Shown here: in pieces, positions 18,243-25,710 of the stretch | How positions within the stretch are numbered: position 1 is the stretch's first letter | Layout: every line of letters starts with the position of its first letter | NCBI GenBank assembly: GCA_003142475.1 | Contig: PLMK01000077.1 | Span: forward strand, 1 to 61,544 | Source: Ignavibacteriota bacterium | GTDB taxonomy: Bacteria; Bacteroidota; Ignavibacteria; UBA10030 | Reading direction: 5' to 3' | Length of the DNA stretch: 61,544 nucleotides | Program-made: the position numbers and the translations under genes | Notes under the pieces: model-generated | Seen by the model: only the letters and a program-made list of their open reading frames with translations | Told to the model about the DNA's origin: nothing | Database searches by the model: none

Positions 18243-20593
18243 AATTTATTCCCCCGAGTCTTGCATGAATCTGTCTCCTCTATTTCCTTCTGTTCCAAAC
18301 CTCGTTTGCCAGTGCGAGTCAGTTTATGACCGAGCAGCACACGTTCAAGGTTCGCTGGAATTTCATAGATCCGTTTTCCAGTTGCATTGTAAATCGCATT
18401 TACAATCGCTGGTGCAGCAAGTTCATTGGTCGGTTCACCGACCGATTTTGCTCCGAACGGACCAGTCGGATCTTCATTCTCAACAATAATTGCCTTAATA
18501 CGCGGCACATCCATTGACGTTGGAATTAAATATTCGTCAAAGTTGGCCTGCTTTGGAATGCCTTCTTCAATTTCAAACTCTTCCAGCAAACCATAACCAA
18601 TCCCCATTGCCACACCACCAAAAATCTGTGCTTCGACCATTCCTTTATTGATCGCCTTACCAACATCGTGCACCGAAACAAAATCGAGAACATCAACTTT
18701 GCCTGTTTCGATATCTACCTCGACTTCTGCAACATTGGCACCATATACAAATGTGAAATATGCTTCACCTTGTCCCTGCCTTTCATCCCAAGAGGTCTTT
18801 GGTGAATGATGCCAGCCATGGCTGACCATCGGTTTACCTTTATTGAAGCAGGCCGTTGCGAGTTCGTTGAACGATGCCAGCGGTTTTTTCGTTTTTATAT
18901 TGATGAGATAGTTGTCGAGAAGATCAAGATCGCTCACTGCATCGCCCGTCATTTCAGCACCGACTTCGAGTAGCGTGATCCGTACTTTTTCAGCTGCATT
19001 CTTCGCTGCTGAACCGCCCATAATTGTTCCACGCGATGCGACTGTTGCACCGGAATCCGCAACACGACTTGTATTCGTATTCAGAAAGTGAATCCGGTCC
19101 ATCGAAATACCAAGCACCTCGGCAGTAATTTGCGACATTTGCGTTTGTGCGCCCTGTCCCATATCAGTAATGCCGGAAGAAACGATCACACTGCCATCCG
19201 TTTGCACAGAGACAATTGTTTCTGCTGCATCAGTTCCTTCTGCGCCAAGTGAGACCCCGCGATAACTGCACGCCAGTCCAATGCCATGTTTTTTCTCGTC
19301 AGATTTCGCCTCTCGATTTCTTTTCCATTTTTTTTCGAAATCGCTTGCCGCCGCTGCCTTCGTCAATACTTCTTTCAGACTAACATTATGCGTCAGTTCT
19401 TGTCCCGTCGCTGTCACCGCGCCGGTTTCGAACCCATTCTTCATGCGAATCTCGAGCGGATTCATTCCAACTTTTTCCGCCAAATCATCCATCATCGATT
19501 CAATGGCAAAATTGACTTGCGGCGATCCGAATCCGCGCATCGCGCCGGTGTAGTTATTGTTGGTGTATGCAGCATAAACATCTGTCTTGACATTTTCACA
19601 ATAGTAGGGTCCGGTTGCCTGCACTACCGAACGCCAAGTAACGAACGGACTCATCGATGCGTACGCACCACCATCTGCGATACACTTGATTTCCATCGCA
19701 GTGATGGAGCCATCTTTCTTTGCACCCCATTTATAATAGAGAACATACGGGTGACGTTTGTAACTTTCGAGCATCGACTCTTCGCGCGTGTCAACCATTT
19801 TGACCGGCCTGCCGGTTTTCATCGCAAGTAACGCAGCCCGGCAACTGATCAATGTCATAGCTTCATCCTTGCCGCCGAATGAACCGCCAAGTGTTGACTG
19901 CACAATCTGCACTTGTGCAAGATCAAGATTCAACATTGATGCAACTGAGCGGCGAGTTGAAAAAAGATTTTGTACACAACCCGTGATTTTAATTCCGTCT
20001 TGTTCGGATGGTTCGGCAAGCACGGCTTCCGGTTCGATGTACGAATGCTCGATGAATTGAGTTTTGAATTTCCGTTCGATAATAAAATCAGCTTCAGCAA
20101 AACCTTTCGTGATATCACCTTTTTGAACGTGATGATGCACGAATTCATTTTTGTCGTCATGAAGAACCGGCGCATCCGGTTTCATTGCTTCTTCTGGATC
20201 GGACACGACGGGAAGAGGTTCGTATTCGACTTCGATAAGTGAAATCGCTTGTTCGGCAATTTCCTTCGATACAGCGGCAACGAGTGCTACACCGTCTCCA
20301 AGATAGCGGACACGATCTTCCGCAAGAATGGCTTGATTCTTTACAACAACGCCGAATACTTTTGCACCAGGGATATCTTTTGCAGTCAGCACTGTCTCAA
20401 CGCCTGTGAGTTTTTCTGCTTTCGAAATATTGATGCAGATAATTTTAGCATGCGGATATTTCGAGCGAAGCACTTTACCAATCAACTGGTGCGATACATT
20501 GTAATCGTCGGCGTACTTCGCTTTGCCTGTGACCTTGCCCCACGCATCCACACGCCGTTCAGACTTGCCGATTATTTTCAATTCTTTGTTCAT
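18239..20593 (-). CDS. xdhA: Xanthine-dehydrogenase-type molybdopterin subunit
   Basis: This is the large molybdenum hydroxylase subunit, 784 residues from the ATG at 20593; a GTG at 20617 would overlap ssnA by 22 bases. The N-terminal a/b-hammerhead domain opens with KVTGKAKYADDY. Molybdopterin-contact segments are GGSFGGKDEAMT (about 246), AMRGFGSPQVNF (about 358) and SRGTIMGGSAAKN. The catalytic Glu is expected in GAKSVGEPTNELAAP near residue 735. The enzyme hydroxylates purines or related rings with water as the oxygen source. The AMRGFG/GEP pattern supports a xanthine-dehydrogenase-like rather than CO-dehydrogenase activity, but the substrate (hypoxanthine, xanthine or another heterocycle) cannot be read from sequence. 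It sits between ssnA and xdhB; no dedicated cofactor-insertion chaperone gene is in the operon. Confidence 0.92.
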   Translation of the reverse strand: MNKELKIIGKSERRVDAWGKVTGKAKYADDYNVSHQLIGKVLRSKYPHAKIICINISKAEKLTGVETVLTAKDIPGAKVFGVVVKNQAILAEDRVRYLGDGVALVAAVSKEIAEQAISLIEVEYEPLPVVSDPEEAMKPDAPVLHDDKNEFVHHHVQKGDITKGFAEADFIIERKFKTQFIEHSYIEPEAVLAEPSEQDGIKITGCVQNLFSTRRSVASMLNLDLAQVQIVQSTLGGSFGGKDEAMTLISCRAALLAMKTGRPVKMVDTREESMLESYKRHPYVLYYKWGAKKDGSITAMEIKCIADGGAYASMSPFVTWRSVVQATGPYYCENVKTDVYAAYTNNNYTGAMRGFGSPQVNFAIESMMDDLAEKVGMNPLEIRMKNGFETGAVTATGQELTHNVSLKEVLTKAAAASDFEKKWKRNREAKSDEKKHGIGLACSYRGVSLGAEGTDAAETIVSVQTDGSVIVSSGITDMGQGAQTQMSQITAEVLGISMDRIHFLNTNTSRVADSGATVASRGTIMGGSAAKNAAEKVRITLLEVGAEMTGDAVSDLDLLDNYLINIKTKKPLASFNELATACFNKGKPMVSHGWHHSPKTSWDERQGQGEAYFTFVYGANVAEVEVDIETGKVDVLDFVSVHDVGKAINKGMVEAQIFGGVAMGIGYGLLEEFEIEEGIPKQANFDEYLIPTSMDVPRIKAIIVENEDPTGPFGAKSVGEPTNELAAPAIVNAIYNATGKRIYEIPANLERVLLGHKLTRTGKRGLEQKEIEETDSCKTRGNKL

Positions 20594-20595
20594 TT

Positions 20596-21894
20596 TTACT
20601 TGTTCATCTTTTTCCACAACTTTGCAGCAACTTTCTGTGCTTTTTCCATTACTGCATATTCATCAATTTCTACGAGCTGGTGATTCCACACAATCCAATG
20701 ACCATCGGTCATCACATGCTGAACCATGGTAGAATTTATTCCAAATAAAAAATGACTGAGAATATTTTGATGGATAATTGGTGTCGGAGCATTGTAATCG
20801 AGCACAATAAGATCCGCCGGTGAATTCTTTACAATAGTTCCAAACGAACGACCGAAAAATTGCGAGATAAGTTTCTGTCCGTTCTGTAGCATCGCCGGCA
20901 GTCGAGAAAACTCTACCCGATGATCAGATTCAGCATTGCGGAAATAGCCGAACTTTGCCTCATCGAACATATCTGCCGGAAATCCATCCGTGCCAAGGGC
21001 AGAATGTTCTCCATACCAATTCAGTGGCACATAACCGACTGCATTGTTCATATTCGAACGCGGATTGTGGACCATCCACGCACCGGATTTTTCGACTCTG
21101 GCAAATTGTTTTTGATTGATATGAACGCCATGGGCGAAGATAGATTTCTTGCGGAGAAGGCCAAGTGCGGCCAATCGGCTAATGATATCGGTGTTATAGT
21201 TTTCTATCGAATCCATCACATCAGCTCTATCTTCGGCAACATGAATGTGGACACCGCAATCATACATCGATGCCAGTTCTCCAATTTTGCGCAGCGAATC
21301 ATTGCACAGCGTGAACGATGCATGTGCACCAATTGTGCCGCGGAAACGAGCATTGTTTGCATTTTCTATGACAAAGCGTTCATTCTCTACTAATCCAAGA
21401 TCGCGTTTTTTCATTCCACCTCGATCGGTGGTTTCGTAGCAAAGGATTCCGCGTAAACCAACCTTCGCTATTCCTGCTTTTATCAAGTCAAGCGAGCCGC
21501 GAACATGATTCGGTGATGCGTGATGATCAACGAGTGTTGTCGTTCCAAATTTGACAGCTTCGATTGCACCAACGAGTGCACTATAATAGATGGATTCCTC
21601 ATCCAGCGCTTCATCCAACTTCCACCATACTTCTTGAAGAATTTCTATAAAGTTTCTTGGCGCAGGTTTCGGCGAGGGCATTCCGCGGGAGAGTGCAGAA
21701 TAAAGATGCGTGTGGGAATTCACAAACCCGGGAAGAATAATTTTTCCAGAAAGATCAATAACTTCATCACTCTTCTTTGGTCGTAGACTCTGCCCGCAAT
21801 CAGCAATGGTACCATCAATGATGCGGATATCGGCTTCTTCGATCTTTGGTGGATCGAGATGAATAATCCTAGCATTCTTTAGGAGGAAATCCAT
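20596..21894 (-). CDS. ssnA: SsnA-type metal-dependent aminohydrolase
   Basis: The 432-residue amidohydrolase is of the ATZ/TRZ/guanine-deaminase group. Metal ligands are visible as NSHTHLYSALSRG (about 59-71), GVHIHVAEDRAD (about 215), FAHGVH (about 255) and the Asp in ALGTDGFPADMFDE (about 308-321). Such enzymes hydrolytically remove an amino group from a ring. SsnA is a recurrent member of ygeW-ygfK-xdhD clusters, where its exact reaction is debated; guanine or another aminopurine is a reasonable substrate. It starts 8 bases after the threonine-synthase-like stop and ends two bases before xdhA. Confidence 0.88.
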   Translation of the reverse strand: MDFLLKNARIIHLDPPKIEEADIRIIDGTIADCGQSLRPKKSDEVIDLSGKIILPGFVNSHTHLYSALSRGMPSPKPAPRNFIEILQEVWWKLDEALDEESIYYSALVGAIEAVKFGTTTLVDHHASPNHVRGSLDLIKAGIAKVGLRGILCYETTDRGGMKKRDLGLVENERFVIENANNARFRGTIGAHASFTLCNDSLRKIGELASMYDCGVHIHVAEDRADVMDSIENYNTDIISRLAALGLLRKKSIFAHGVHINQKQFARVEKSGAWMVHNPRSNMNNAVGYVPLNWYGEHSALGTDGFPADMFDEAKFGYFRNAESDHRVEFSRLPAMLQNGQKLISQFFGRSFGTIVKNSPADLIVLDYNAPTPIIHQNILSHFLFGINSTMVQHVMTDGHWIVWNHQLVEIDEYAVMEKAQKVAAKLWKKMNK

Positions 21895-21902
21895 ATTATT
21901 TT

Positions 21903-23150
21903 TCAGATGAGAGAAATGTTTTTAAGATTTTGTTCTAATGTCGATAATTTCGGTTCGATGTCGATTGTCTGCCCAACTGCTTTTTTTGCAGAAGCAATAT
22001 CTTTCAATCCATTGCCGGTTATAACTGCGACTGCAGATTCATCCGGTTTGACGATGCCCTTTGTAATTGCTTTCTTCAATCCCGCAACACCTGCAACACC
22101 TGCCGGTTCGCCAAATACTCCTCCGAGTCGTGATGTCAGTCGCATAGCTTCTAAAATTTCTTCATCTGATACTGCAATCATTGTTCCATTCGATTTTGTA
22201 ATTTGTTTAATCGCGCGGCGCCAATTACGCGGCGTTCCGACAGCGATGCTATCCGCGATTGTGTCGGGTTGTGATGGTACCAAATCTTTCCCCGAAAAGA
22301 AAGCATTCATCAACGGCTTGGAACCTTCTGCCTGCACACCAAGCAAACGCGGCACACGATTAATGAATCCCAGCCGTTTCATTTCTTGTAATCCTTTTCC
22401 AATACCGCTAATCGTACAACCATCTCCCACCGACACAACCACCCAGTCTGGAATCGCAGAACCAAACTGCTCGCCAATTTCCAATCCTGCTGTTTTTTTC
22501 CCCTCTACCAAAAAAGGATTCGTGCCGCTGTTGCGATTATACCAGCCGAACATTTCGCATGCTTCGCGGCAAAGATCGAATGCTTGTTCATACGTCCCCT
22601 GTACTCGGATCACTGTTGCACCAAAGATGAGCAATTGTGTGACTTTTGGTTCCGGTGCACGCTGTGGTACAAAGATAAAACTTCGTAGTCCAACTGCCGC
22701 CGACATTCCCGCCAGCGACGATGCTGCATTGCCGGTTGAAGCACATGCAATTATGTTAAATCCAAACTCCTGCGCTTTCATTACACCGATTGAGCTTGCC
22801 CGATCCTTAAATGAATTCGTTGGGTTGCGTCCGTCGTCTTTCAGAAATAATTTTGAGATACCGATGGTTTGTGCAAGACGCGGAACATCGTACACTGGAG
22901 TCCAACCGACATGTAAATTGGGTAATGAAATGTCGGGTGAAACAGGAAGCAATTCGCGATAACGCCAATGATTAAATTGTCGATTGGGTATAACGGCCTG
23001 TAAATTGGGAATTGAGTCATAATCATATTGGACATCGAGAATGCCCTCAACACCGCAATCCGGACAGGTGAAAACATTGCCATACGCCACGATTCTGCCA
23101 CATACTAGGCAACGCAGGTTAGTAACAAATTCAGGTTTTCGTACTTCCAT
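21903..23150 (-). CDS. Threonine-synthase-like PLP enzyme with N-terminal zinc ribbon
   Basis: This 415-residue fold-type-II PLP enzyme has an N-terminal zinc ribbon (LRCLVCGR then FTCPDCGVEG, about 13-36). The PLP lysine is in NPTNSFKDRASS (about 110-121), a substrate loop is in ACASTGNAASSLAG (about 135), and a phosphate-type loop is seen in VSVGDGCTISGIGKG (about 238). This is the architecture of threonine synthase. It is the first gene of the purine-type operon, so it may be a biosynthetic enzyme carried along, or a repurposed lyase for an amino acid produced by ring breakdown. AGAGGA lies 4-5 bases before the ATG at 23150. Confidence 0.82.
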   Translation of the reverse strand: MEVRKPEFVTNLRCLVCGRIVAYGNVFTCPDCGVEGILDVQYDYDSIPNLQAVIPNRQFNHWRYRELLPVSPDISLPNLHVGWTPVYDVPRLAQTIGISKLFLKDDGRNPTNSFKDRASSIGVMKAQEFGFNIIACASTGNAASSLAGMSAAVGLRSFIFVPQRAPEPKVTQLLIFGATVIRVQGTYEQAFDLCREACEMFGWYNRNSGTNPFLVEGKKTAGLEIGEQFGSAIPDWVVVSVGDGCTISGIGKGLQEMKRLGFINRVPRLLGVQAEGSKPLMNAFFSGKDLVPSQPDTIADSIAVGTPRNWRRAIKQITKSNGTMIAVSDEEILEAMRLTSRLGGVFGEPAGVAGVAGLKKAITKGIVKPDESAVAVITGNGLKDIASAKKAVGQTIDIEPKLSTLEQNLKNISLI

Positions 23151-23260
23151 TAATTCCTCTAATGTTCAAGTAGCACTCTATCTTCCGGCTTATATGCTAA
23201 TATAGTGCGCTTTCTAATGGAAATCGAGGAGAAGTTTTTGGAAGTATATCGATCGGTGGT

Positions 23261-23942
23261 TTAAACTTTTGATGTATTATACTTAGTCTCGAACTTCTCG
23301 TTAGCCTCCATAACTGCTTTGGCAATCTCGAGATTACGAGATACGCGCCTGCCTTTATGAGATTTGTCGTTGTTCTCGAGAAAATCGTTATAAACTTTAA
23401 TCGCGAGAATGGCCAACTGGGCAGAGTTGCTCGGTACTACTCCGCCAGGGAAGCACTGAGCATGCTTCCGCAAGAACAATGCAGCAGATCGTACTGCTGA
23501 ATGCTCGTCGCGGTCGCGCTTGGTGGGGTAACTAAATTTCCAGCGCCGTATGCGCTGAGTAATTAGATTCTTGTTTTCGTCACCTGCTACAATCCCGGCT
23601 GCGGGAAATATCCGGCAATCGTAACTGCGGCAAGTTAGTGGGCGGTACTCTATAGATAGAACATTTGTCATCGATCAGCATAGGGCAACGACCATTCTTA
23701 TCGTAGCCCAATAGTACATTACCCTTTGGTAGAAAGGGTGCTGGGAATAGGAGCTCTTTAGGTATTCGAGTAAGAGTTTGGGTCTCTTCGGGTTTGATAT
23801 GGATGAAGTATGTTGACTTGCAACACGCGTTGCACTCACCGCAAGGCACATCAATTCCGTTTTCATTTATTTGCGCGTCCCGTATACGACGAAGCCAGAA
23901 GAGAATCTTCCAGCAGGTAGATTTTGCTTTTGGGTCAAATCC
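23261..23942 (-). pseudogene. Frameshifted YkgJ-type cysteine-cluster protein gene
   Basis: Two overlapping minus-strand frames together make one YkgJ-like protein. The first frame (open from 23942 to 23580) has CWKILFWLRRIRDAQ, the cluster VPCGECNACCKS, and CPMLIDDKCSIYR. The second (23671-23261) continues with RPLTCRSYDCRIFPAAG and a helical tail. The natural join CSIYR..RPLTCRSYDCR requires a one-base frameshift near 23645-23655. The first frame has no ATG upstream of the cysteine motif before its stop at 23943-23945. A 35-codon frame starting at an ATG at 23974 (beginning MSNDTRLIGV) may be the lost N-terminus, which would need a second frameshift. YkgJ proteins are thought to bind zinc or an iron-sulfur cluster; function is unclear. 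Sequencing error is an alternative to true decay. Confidence 0.7.
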
Positions 23943-24174
23943 TTAACACCAATTAGTCTTGTATCGTTACTCATTACTTCAATCAGCGTATTTCAAAACT
24001 CAACGAGAGTCTACTTAATACTGATAGTAGCCCTCAAGATCTGCCGCGCGCTGTTTAATGGATGGCAGTTGAGTCCCCATTAGACTGAGAGTCGGATCAA
24101 GGATCCCTTACGTCGGGACTGCCACGCTGAACACCATCAAACACGCATTAAACCGAGCAATCGTCTATACTTCA

Positions 24175-24939
24175 TCAACTGAGAGAAGCACTGATTGCTT
24201 GAGCTAAACCAGACGGATTCTCCCATGCCATCGAATGTCCCGAGTTTCGTACAATGCGAACTTTTACACCGATTTCTAAAAACCGTTTTGTGTCTGGACC
24301 CGGCAATGAACGCTCTCCAAAAAGAACAGTGCGGGGCATAGACAACACGGTTAATTGTTCCCGCCATGAAGGTATGCTACCATTGATAAGTGATACCGTT
24401 TCTCGGTGGATAGCAACTGGCATTGACAGCGATAATGATGCGGCCCAAATGTCATTACCTTGCTTGTATGCTTGCTGCACCGTTCTATAATGCCCTCGGA
24501 CAACATAATCTTCCTCACTTTGTGTACCAATTGCACGACTGAAAGTTCCTCCACCTGGATCAAGATTTGGTTCACTTAATACGAGTCGCCCAATTTTTGA
24601 GCTGCAAAGACTCGCAGTGGTTATTGCAATTGAACCTCCCATACTATGACCTACGAGATGAACTTTATTATAACCTAGTCCGTTGATAAGTGCAGCAATC
24701 GTTCGTGCATGGTCATCAACTGTATATCCAAATTTTTCTGGTCGATCACTGAATCCCGAGCCCAGTAGATCGACGAGTATTCAATGTCTGCCACTTAATG
24801 CACGGTCGGAAGCAACTTGAGGATAATCGCATGAAGAGGCACAACCCAAACCATGTAAGAACAAGATAGGGATTCCTCTGCCAGGCAAATCATGATACCG
24901 TAACTTTCCTCTCACATTGTTTAATTCAAATGCTCGCAT
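24175..24939 (-). pseudogene. Alpha/beta hydrolase gene with in-frame TGA stop
   Basis: Reading from the ATG at 24939 gives 52 residues including the oxyanion-hole motif LFLHGLGC. A TGA at 24783-24781 follows, then the same frame continues with ILVDLLGSGFSDRPEKFG, the nucleophile elbow LVGHSMGGSIA, an Asp region LFGERSLPGPD and the catalytic His in NSGHSMAWENP, ending at 24175. The total would be 254 residues, normal for the family. The part after the stop alone could start at an internal ATG at 24642, but would lack the first strands and the oxyanion hole and be inactive. A nonsense mutation is the simplest reading. The gene lies next to another broken gene. Confidence 0.75.
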
Positions 24940-24981
24940 TCAACATTCTACTTTCTGAATTCTACCAACGTACTATTCCTT

Positions 24982-25707
24982 TCACACCATCAGTCCACGT
25001 TCCGCAAAACTGACAAAACGATCTGCCGCTATGATAATGTGATCATGCACAGCGATGCCGATGATCTTCCCTGCTTCCACAAGCTGCTTGGTAATGGCGA
25101 GATCATCCTGGCTTGGTTCCGGATTACCACTGGGATGGTTGTGTACAAAAATAACTGCCGCAGCTGATTGGCTAATCGCCTCGCGAAAACATTCCCTCGG
25201 ATGAGCAAGCGATGAATTTAAAATTCCTTTTGTTATTTGTTTTGGTTCAAGAATCCGGTTGACAGAATTTAACGGAAACACCCATAATTCTTCCTGCACT
25301 AAATCTTTGAACTTCGCTCCAAATCGCTGAACAATATCTTCTGGCGATTGTATAATGAGTCGATCCTTTCTTCTCGTTTCCGGCAGCCGTTTCGCAAGTT
25401 CAAATGCTGCAGCGATAGCGATAGCCCGGCTTTCACCAATGCCATTTTTTTTTATCTCTTCAACAGACAACAAGGATATTTCATGCAATGTTCTCTCATC
25501 AGAGAAAAGACGCCGGGCGAGATCAACAGCTGTGACGCCCTTGCTCCCCATCCGAATAAGAATAGCAAGTAGTTCAGCATCGCTTAAATTGCCGGCTCCG
25601 CGATGCAGAAGTTTTTCTCTTGGACGTTCATCGGCAGGCCACGACGTGATGGGAACATGATAGAATGTCGGCTCCGATACCTGTGCTGTGTCACGAGTCT
25701 GTTTCAA
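24982..25707 (-). CDS. radC: RadC-type JAB/MPN domain protein
   Basis: The 241-residue protein has an N-terminal helix-hairpin-helix-like region (about 25-110, with RPREKLLHRGAGNLSDAELL). A JAB metalloprotease-fold domain follows, whose zinc motif is FVHNHPSGNPEPSQDD (about 189-204); the downstream HDHIIIAAD is typical of RadC. Once linked to DNA repair, RadC's role is now doubtful and the enzymatic activity is unproven. It starts 3 bases after the stop of the upstream periplasmic-binding gene, so they are cotranscribed. Length matches the family (about 225-245). Confidence 0.93.
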   Translation of the reverse strand: MKQTRDTAQVSEPTFYHVPITSWPADERPREKLLHRGAGNLSDAELLAILIRMGSKGVTAVDLARRLFSDERTLHEISLLSVEEIKKNGIGESRAIAIAAAFELAKRLPETRRKDRLIIQSPEDIVQRFGAKFKDLVQEELWVFPLNSVNRILEPKQITKGILNSSLAHPRECFREAISQSAAAVIFVHNHPSGNPEPSQDDLAITKQLVEAGKIIGIAVHDHIIIAADRFVSFAERGLMV

Positions 25708-25710
25708 TAA

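Noticed and set aside
21907-22962. 351-codon plus-strand open frame opposite the threonine-synthase-like gene
   Set aside because: It lies wholly antisense to a well-conserved enzyme, has no recognisable domain and low-complexity composition typical of a shadow frame.
23867-23974. 35-residue minus-strand frame starting MSNDTRLIGV as an independent gene
   Set aside because: It abuts the frameshifted YkgJ-type gene and more likely represents that gene's lost N-terminus.
24781-24783. In-frame TGA read as selenocysteine in the alpha/beta hydrolase
   Set aside because: The position is outside any redox or catalytic motif, the family has no selenoprotein members I know of, and the neighbouring gene is also broken, so a nonsense mutation is simpler. 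I did not see a clear bacterial SECIS hairpin but did not fold the region.
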